DNA of 64,000 nt from Dichetophora obliterata. Taxonomy: Eukaryota; Arthropoda; Insecta; Diptera; Sciomyzidae. The translations under genes were made by a program, and so were the position numbers. Below the pieces are notes generated by a model that saw nothing but the letters and a program-made list of their open reading frames with translations, was not told the DNA's origin and did no database searches. This document shows positions 27,301 through 36,300 of this stretch, piece after piece. The stretch covers positions 33,363,819 through 33,427,818 of the forward strand of contig OY986439.1 of the NCBI GenBank assembly GCA_963920525.1, written 5' to 3'. Every line of letters begins with the position of its first letter. Positions within the stretch are counted from its first letter, which is position 1.

Positions 27301-30300
27301 CGGGTATTTGAGTGCAGTTCGATTTATATAAACATAAAGTTCACTGTCTTTTTTAGGAACTGCTTTAAACACGTTGTTTATATCTCGACAAAACTTATTT
27401 GATATAATGAAAAGATCTGGGTATTCCCAATTTAGCGATAAATTTAAATATTTGAGGAGGGATATATAAATGATTTTGATGAAATAATTAATCAGTTTAT
27501 TTCCGCATTTAAGATGCGGTGGACAAGGGCACATAGAACTGAAGAAAGATTTCTTAATTCAAATCGCAATTGGTTGGCTTCATCAATAGCATTCTCCATT
27601 TTTAATTCTAAGAAACGCGGGCGAAAGGAACTGTCCTTTGAAGATTCCTGCGAGAGAACTAAAAGAGCGAAATGAAAAGAGTTAAGAGATTCAACTCCAA
27701 TATCAGCTTTAGCATATGCCACAATAATGAGTTTGCGTGCTGAAGGCCACAAAATTAATAAAGAAGATGCTCTAGCTGTGCTTGTAGAAGCAAAATTATC
27801 CCGCCATCAGTACAACATTATTAGAGGAGCTGCACCCGAAAAGTTTCCAAGCTATAGCGTTGTGCAGAGCGCAAAAAAAGATTGTTATCCTTCCCAAGAA
27901 TTTATAACAATATCAGAAGCTTTTTGCGAAGTAAACTTGCAAGCTTTACTAAATTTAACAATCCAGCGTTTGCTTATATTGCAAAAGCCAGCTAAAGATT
28001 CTTTGGAGGATAATGAATTATCTACTTTTTATTTATTTTCGAAGTGGGGTTTCGACGGAAGTTCGGGAAACAGCATCTACAATCAAGCTTTTCACGGTCC
28101 AGATGCAAATGATGCATAGACATTTATAACCTCCATGGTTCCAATAAAAATAGTTTGTGGATCTAAAGTTATTTGGCAAAATCTCCGACCTTCTTTAACA
28201 AGATTTTGTCGCCCACTTCGCATGGAGTTAATTAAAGAAACAGCAGATGTGTCAAAAAAAAAGAAAAGAAAAAATAGAGTAGCAGCACAAATAAGTGGCC
28301 TCAGCAAAACTGCTGCACAATGTGAAGAGAGATTAATCGAGGTAAGCTATAACCTTATGTTAACCATGGTAGACGGTAAGGTATGCAACGCACTCACTGA
28401 AACAACATCTACACAGAGGTGCTATTTATGTGAAGGTACTTTTAAAGAGTTCAATTCAATTGATTTAATGATTCAAAAAATGTAAAAGTTGAAAACCTTT
28501 AATTTGGTTTATCAACACTACATGGTTGGATACGATTGTTTGAGTGCTTGTTACATTTAACAAGCTACCATTCAAAAAATGGCTGATAAGAATGTAAGCA
28601 GAGAAGCAGGTTGTATCAGCAAATAAGTCGAGAATTCGAAAAGAGTTTAGAATAAAACTTGGTTTAGTTGTTGATAAACCAAAGTCAGGGTTTGCAAGTT
28701 CGAACGACGGCAGCACTGCTCAACGTTTTTTTTTGAAAATGCAGAAATAACAGCATCTATAACTAGAGTCCGACCGAATATTCGGTTTCGGTTACGGCCA
28801 GTTTCGGCCCTTTTTGTCAGTTTCGGCTATTCGGTCTCAATATGGCCGAATGAAAGACTTAACAAGCGACAGTGAATAAAAGTTATTAAAAAAAAAAATT
28901 CAAAAGAAAATTTATCATATTTGTAGGTATGAAAAATTTGTTTTTAATTAAAAAAAAAATCCACTAAAGGATATCAACTAATTGTTGTTTTCTTCTTATT
29001 TGGACCCATTGTAACTAAAAAAATGCCAAAAGTGTCCTCCGTCTCCAAATTGAATTGATACCATCTTTCATGGGTCAAACCTCACTGTGGGGCGCTTAAG
29101 CGATACGAGTACTTGTTTGCTTACTAAATTCGCGAAATTCAAAAAGTGGTAAAATCGAGGGACAAAAAGATTGTACATGAAACATATGTTAAAATTTTTT
29201 TTATAATTATTAGGAATGGCAGAAAATGCACACGGTATACGTAATATTTTGATTTTCTAATCTAGAACATGTAGAAATTAAAATTTCGGAGGCTACACTG
29301 TTTGAATTTTTATAATTTTGATCGAGGACAGGTTAAGGGAATGACATTTTAAGCCTTTGCTGGACACTTCCACCTAAAATTTTTTTATTGACCTGTTACT
29401 AGGTAAACTTCAAGAAAAAATAACTTTTTAAGAAAGTTGGAGTATTTTAAGGTAACAAAAATTGTTTTTTTATCACTCAAAACTGTAAGAACATGTAAAC
29501 GAATACTTTTAGCGGAATTATGAATATACATATACACAGTGGCGTAGCTAAGGTTGTGGGCACCCAGTGCGATAAATAGATTTTACACGCCCAAAGGGGG
29601 GTTATCCTTATCCGTATCTAAAATCTCTAAACAAAAAATAAAAATTTTTAAATACATACACAGGGGTGGAATCGGCTAAGGTAATAGTTGATAATCAAAA
29701 TTATCACCATTGCTCTACGTAGGGTTATTATCAAAATGACAATAGCTTTTACCTAACGATTTGATGCGACAGCTTTTTGTGACATGTGTCGTTTTCATAT
29801 ATTTGTTAATGTTAATGCTAATGTTGTGTGGTGGAGATGCGTACTGCGACCTAAATGAGATCTATTGTACCTCCTTCTCAAAGCTCCGCTGGGTTTGCGG
29901 ATTACGGATTACAGAATTTCATCCAGCCCTATTTCTCTAACGAATTTGAGTATATTCTTAGGTTAAAGGGATGAAACCTGCTCTAGACTCAGCTCATAGT
30001 TCCCCAGTGCTAGTTTACGTCTGCGAGCCACGGCTTCGCAGTTTGTAAGTAGGTGTATTGGAGTCTTCTCTGCTTCTTCACAGAAACGGCAGTTACTATC
30101 GGTCTCTATGCCCGATTTCATCAGGTGGTGTTTGAGTTTACAGTGTCCTGTAAGGAACCCCGTTAGAATCCTGAGATTCGGTTTGCCTAAGTTTATGCAC
30201 AATTTTGCTCTTCGAGTGTTAAAATCTCTGAGGAGCAATTTGGATTGTCTTAGCTTTGGGAGGCTTTTCCAAAGGTTTGAACGTTTGTGCTTCTCCTCCC

Positions 30301-33300
30301 TTCTTAGTTCTTCTTTTATAGAATGTGTGCCCAATCCGCAGAATGGTTCTGGTCCTATAAATTTTGTGGCTGCACCCTGTCGCGCTAGACCATTGGCTTC
30401 TTCGTTACCCTGTATTCCTTTGTGTCCTGGGACCCAAAGTATAGTAACAGTGTTATTCTTGCCTAGTTCGTTGAGTTTTGTTAGGCATTCCCATGTTATT
30501 CTCGATGATATCTCACAGTAAACTAATGCTTTGATTGCTGCTTGGCTGTCTGACATCACAACTATATCCTGACCTTTGTATTTACGATCCAGATTGCATT
30601 GTGCACACAGCTGTATTGCTAGGATTTCCGCTTGGAAGATACTGGGTGTTGTCCCCATAGGTTGAAAGTGCTTGGTTCTTGGCCCGTACACCCCTGCGCT
30701 TATACCTTCCAATGTCTTGGAGCCATCCGTATACCATGATATACTGTGTGGTTTCTTGACTTGTGATATCATCTCACTGTCCCACTCTTCCTTGGTACTA
30801 AGCTTAATTTCGAAGTGTTTCTCGAAGTTGTACCTTTTTACTATATCGTCTCTTGGTAGATCGATGTAGGGAGTGTGCTTTGCAATATCCTCCTTCTCTC
30901 TACTGCTGATAGTTTTACCTAAACCTGTCAACTCTTTTGCAAAGCCCAACAGAGTTTGCTTGGCTACTCCCTCTATGACAAGGTGTACGGGTGTTAGGTC
31001 CAGAATTACTTCAAGTGCTGCTGTAGGGCAGGTCCTCATGGCCCCTGTGATGTATACACAGGCCAGTCTCGGCACCTTTGTTAGCATATTCCTCATTGTG
31101 GTTAGCTTGGTTCTCTCCGCCCATGCTATTGCACTATAGGTGAGGTTGGGTCTCACCATCATAGTATACTTCCAGCGGAGAATTAATGGGTTACAACCCC
31201 AGCTTTTCCCCGCAAGGCTCCTACACACCATGAGTGCGCGCGTTGCTTTATTTATAGTTACCTTTGCATGTCTTCTCCAGAGAACCTTTGAATCTAGTGT
31301 AAGTCCTAGGTGCTTTACTTCTCCTTTGAAGGAAATTTCCGTGCCATCCATTCTTATTATTCAGAGGTTTTAGGTAGTTTTCGCTGGGTTGATAGTTAAT
31401 CCCACTGTGTTGCACCATTCCTTTGTTACTGACAGTCCTCTCTGTATCAGGTTACAGAGTGTATCCTCGACTTCCCTCTCGCTAGTAAGGCGATGTCGTC
31501 TGCATAACCCTGACATTTTATGCCATTCTCGGCTAGCACCGATAATAATTCGTCTACAACAAGACTCCACAGCAGTGGAGAGAGGACTCAGCCTTGTGGG
31601 CAGCCTTTTGTTGTTTTGATTCTTATAGTGGTGTTGCCCACTTTTGTTTCTGCAGTTCTAGTGCTAAGCATTTGGCATATCCATCTGCTGAGCATATCAT
31701 TTACTCCTTTTTTGTGTAAAGACTTTTTCACAGCCTCGTGAGAAGTATTATCAAAGGCTCCCTCTATGTCTAGAAAGGCACAGAGTACGGTTTCTTTGTT
31801 TTTGAAAGCTGACTGGATGTTACTAGCCAACTGGTACAGAGCAGATTCTGTAGACCTACCCGCCCTATACGCGTGTTGACATGGGTGCATTGGTGCCTTC
31901 TCCAGAATCTCAGTTCCTATATAGTTATCTATTACCTTTTCCATTGTTTTAAGTACAAATGAGGTAAGGCTTATGGGTCTAAACGACTTTGGTAGCGTGT
32001 AGTCTATTTTCCCTACTTTTGGTATGAAGGTGACTATCGCCCTTCTCCATTTCCTTGGGATATAGCCCAGCGCAAGGCTGCTTCTAGTTATTTTGACTAG
32101 GTGAAGCAATATAATTTCTGCACCTTTTTGTAGAAGTGCAGAAAAGATGCCGTCTACACCTGCTGATTTGAATGGTTGAAAGGTTCTGAGTGCCCAATCT
32201 AGACGAGCCTTAGTATAAATGCTCGTTGCGAGTTTCAATTTTTCTTGATTTGGGGTAATCTGCCTGTCTGCTGTCTCAGTTACTGGTGTGCTGCCCGGGA
32301 AATGAGTTTCTAGAAGGTGACTGGCTCGTTGCTCTCCTCTAAGCGTATAGCTTCCGTCCGGCAATAAAAGTGACATTCTTGTTTCTACTCTGCCTTTAGC
32401 CATTGCTTTGTGTATCCTGGCTGCGGCTGGCGTGGAAGAAATGTCTTCGCAGAAAGTTCTAAAGCTTTGTCATATATTTGTAACGTTTTAATTTTATACT
32501 AAAAAAAAATAAGTGCCAGATATAAAAGGTAAAACAACAATTAAGTTAAATAAATAACTTGAAGTAAGTTTCTGCGTATTCTGTATTAACCTATTCCAGT
32601 ATACATATTAAAGTGAAATGTTTACTTCACATAGTAAAATTAGAGAAGGTAGAAGCATTTCGGAGAGACAGACTGCCGAAACTGTCTAAACGAAGTTGAC
32701 AGCTTATAGAAAATCTGAAACCGATGAGAAAGCTAAAATTGACCGCATTCAGCAGAGTAAACTGTTGTGAACTGCTATGGTAGCGAGGTCGTAGAAAAGT
32801 GGACAATTATTATAATTATTCAATTATGTTAATAATTTAATTGCAAAGATTTCTCACTCAAATTTGCAAAATTCTTTCAGTTTTTCAGCGAATTTTAGCA
32901 CAACAGCAAGTTACCAACTGTTGAAAGCGAGAGCTGTATTTTTTATTATATCAATTGTTCCATGACATGGTGTTAAAACAATATTTTTGACTGTTTTAGG
33001 GAATTTTTTTTATATCAATAGCATTTCTCTAAAACATTTGCTAACGAGTGCGTCTACATCATTTAAATTTTTTTCGAAACTTGATTCTCTAAATAATTCT
33101 TATATACTAACACCAACATTTTTTGTTGGGTCTAAAAATGAATTTATTAACAGTGCGAATTACGACAAGGATTCTGCATCTAGCACCGAGCTACCCACAT
33201 TTAAGAGAACCAAACGAGTCACCTTAAGTTGTAAAAAATGGGTTTGCTTTTGGCCATCGTTGAAGCTTATTTGTATTTAACACTCACACACACTTGCTCA

Positions 33301-36300
33301 AGCATACCCGCTTTTAGTGTGACGTTAAAAAGTCTTTTAGCCGTAGCTAACTAGACCCGGCTGTTTTTTTATTTTTTTTATTTTACTGACTTAAGCCATG
33401 TTCAGCGTGTGTATTTTTCGGATTTAACTGGTTTACGCCGGATTTTGATATATGGTTTTCTTCTTTGTTTTCAAATTATTATTATTATTGGTGCCATGAA
33501 CATTTGTTTGTGTTTCATATACTGTCTGCTTTAGGCATAATACACACACACACACACACACACACATGCTTTATTAGTCGATATCTGGCACCTGCAGTAA
33601 GTTGGCTAAAGTATTCAGCTCTCATCATATGTTTTCTGTTTATTAGTTTTGTTGACGCTTTGCCGTTAAACCTTAAAGTATAATATGTATGTAATTCCAC
33701 CCAGCTAAGCAGCTGAGCTGCCTAAGAAACTGAGCTATTAACTGCGATTTTTCATTTTTTATTTTTGCTAACAAAACCTCACGCTTGCGCATTTATTGCA
33801 ATTACGCTGCTGCTGCTGCTGTTGCCTGCTTCGTACTCTTGAATCGTGTGCACATGACGACAATTTTTACTAAATTAAACCATAGTCCGTTGGAATACAA
33901 AAATAACTTCAAGGTGTAATTTTTTACTTCTTTGTTTTTGTGTTTTTTTTTTTCATTACCTGTGGAATTTTATTGCATACTTGTTACTGGCTCAAGTAGT
34001 TAATTTGTGCATTGCTTGCTTGCAGTGTTCAATTTTCACTTTTTTTAGTCATTAAAACACATTTTTACATATGGGCGATTCCGCTAAAAGTGCCCATTTA
34101 TATGTCCTCACAGTTTTGAGTGATAAAAAAACCATTTTTGTTACTTTAAAACACTCCAGCTTTCTTAAAAAGTTTTTTTCTTGAAGTTTACGTAGTAGCA
34201 GGTCATTAAAAAATAAATTTTGCAGGTGGAAATGTCATTCCTGTAACCTGTGCTCGATCAAAGTTATAGCAAGTCAAATAGTGTAGTTTCCGCAATTTTT
34301 ATTTCTAAAGGGTAACCCAACAAGAGCGCAATTTTTAAATTTTAAATAAAACACAGATATTTAAAAAAAAAAATCGTGAAACTTTATTATATCGTAAAGT
34401 AGACAGAATGAGGTTATGTATGGAACAATAAATCGTGCAGATGGCCGCCGCGGCTTTGCTGACATACACGCGATCTTTTAATGAAATTTTCAATGACCGT
34501 TTTGCATAAATGCTGCGGTATTTCATTAATGCAGCGTCCAATTTCCTCTTTTAAGGCTTGAGTCGTCGTCGGCTTATTCGTGTAAACCATCGACTTCAAA
34601 AAACCCCAAAGAAAAAAATCGAATGGTGTTAAATCGCACGATCTAGACGGCCAATTCTGATCTCCAAAACGCGAAATAACACGACCGGGAAATGACTGAT
34701 GCAGCAATTGAATTGTTTCTCTGGCTGTATGACATGTGGCGCCGTCTTGTTGTAACCACATGCCCTCCACATTCATTTCTTCAATTCTAGGCAAGAAAAA
34801 ACTGGTAATCATTGCACGATGCCTCATTTTCATAAAAAAAAGGTCCAATGATTCCTCCAGCCCAAAAACCACACCACACAGTGACACGTTGAGGATGCAT
34901 TTGCTTCTCGTGAATCACTCGAGGATTTTCCTCACCCCAAATGCGACAATTCTGCCTATTGACGAAGCCATCAAGATGGAAATGGGCCTCGTCACTGAAG
35001 ATGATTTTAGCGGCAAAATCAACATTTTTATGTTGTCTCTCCAATACCCAATTAACGAACTCCCTTCGCTGTCCATGTTATCATTTTTAAAGAAGCTTCA
35101 GTTCCTGAGTCAATCGAACTTTGTATGCATGAAGATGCAAATCTTTCGTCAAAATTCGCTGCGTAGTGGATTTGGAGACACCAATTGGCTGAGCTCGGTG
35201 TCGAATTGAGGTGGATGGAGTTTGAGCGACATCATCACGTACAGCTGCGACATTTTCGGTCGATCGACCTGGTCGAAGGCGCGTTGTTGTCTTTACATCA
35301 CTAACAGACCCAGTTTCGGCAAATTTATCCATTAATCTCTTTACAGTTGACTCTTTTGGAGCATTATTGTGACCCCAAATTGATCGCAATTTGCGAACTG
35401 TAGCCACAAAACTTTCACCATTTTGGTAAAACAATTTCACAATGAGAATGCATTGTTTATTCGTGTAGCGCTCCATTTTTACTAACCTCGTACCTTCTAC
35501 TAGCAAACAATAACAATTGTTCAAATGTCAAACAATGACACTTCGAATGGCGCCAAATTTAAAAATTGCGTTCTTGTTGGGACACCCTTTACAGTGTTCT
35601 AGATGGCAAGGTCAAAATATTAATAATTATTACAAATTTTTTAACATATGTTTCATGTACAAACTTTTTGTCCCTCGATTTTACAACTTTTTGAATTTCG
35701 CGCTTTTAGTAAGCAAGACTAAGGGCCAGTTTTTCAGAGCCAGCTTAAACTCTAGTCAAATTAAACTGAGGTTAACTCACCAAAATTGGACGTTTAAACT
35801 CGGATTAACTAGATATTTTAGCAATCGTCATAGTTAAATTGACTTAAATGATTAAATGATTAAAGTGATTTTTTTTAAAATCAAAATCCGCTGGCAGATG
35901 GTTACACCGATTTCGATATTCTTTTGGATTTAAGATAAACTTGTGTATTTAAAGTTTTTTTTTCGATCCACCTTATTTCTAAAAAAATGAGTATACAATT
36001 TGGAAAAAACCCCATAATAATTTCATAATTTCCAAATTAAAAAAGCAGGCATTGCTATTTTCAACAAAAATATGTCTTCGATGATATTGTAATGCAGAAC
36101 TGTAAGCGTTGTGTGACTCAAAAGAAATATGGAATTACTTAAAGATAAAACAATTACTTGAATTTTTATGCATATTATAAATAAACAATTCGTTAAAAAT
36201 ATCAAGAAAATATTATATTTTTAAAATATGATATTTCAATATTTATTTGTATTTTATTTATCAAAAACGAATTGTACTTAAGATCATAAAATATTTTGTT

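Larger units (their letters stand above)
34070..35730. repeat. Dispersed repeat, copy B, split by a mariner
   Basis: The flanks 34070-34305 and 35592-35730 are the reverse complement of the two halves of copy A (29100-29525). In copy A the halves are contiguous, so copy A acts as an empty-site reference showing that the mariner inserted into copy B. Confidence 0.75.

Noticed and set aside
27247..27752. Minus-strand frames of 86 and 95 codons
   Set aside because: The one at 27492-27752 is a shadow of the Transib pseudogene. The other has no recognisable motif.
30108..31741. Plus-strand frames of 65-137 codons
   Set aside because: They are shadows of the minus-strand reverse transcriptase/RNase H ORF.
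34736..35209. 157-codon plus-strand frame
   Set aside because: It is antisense to the mariner transposase.
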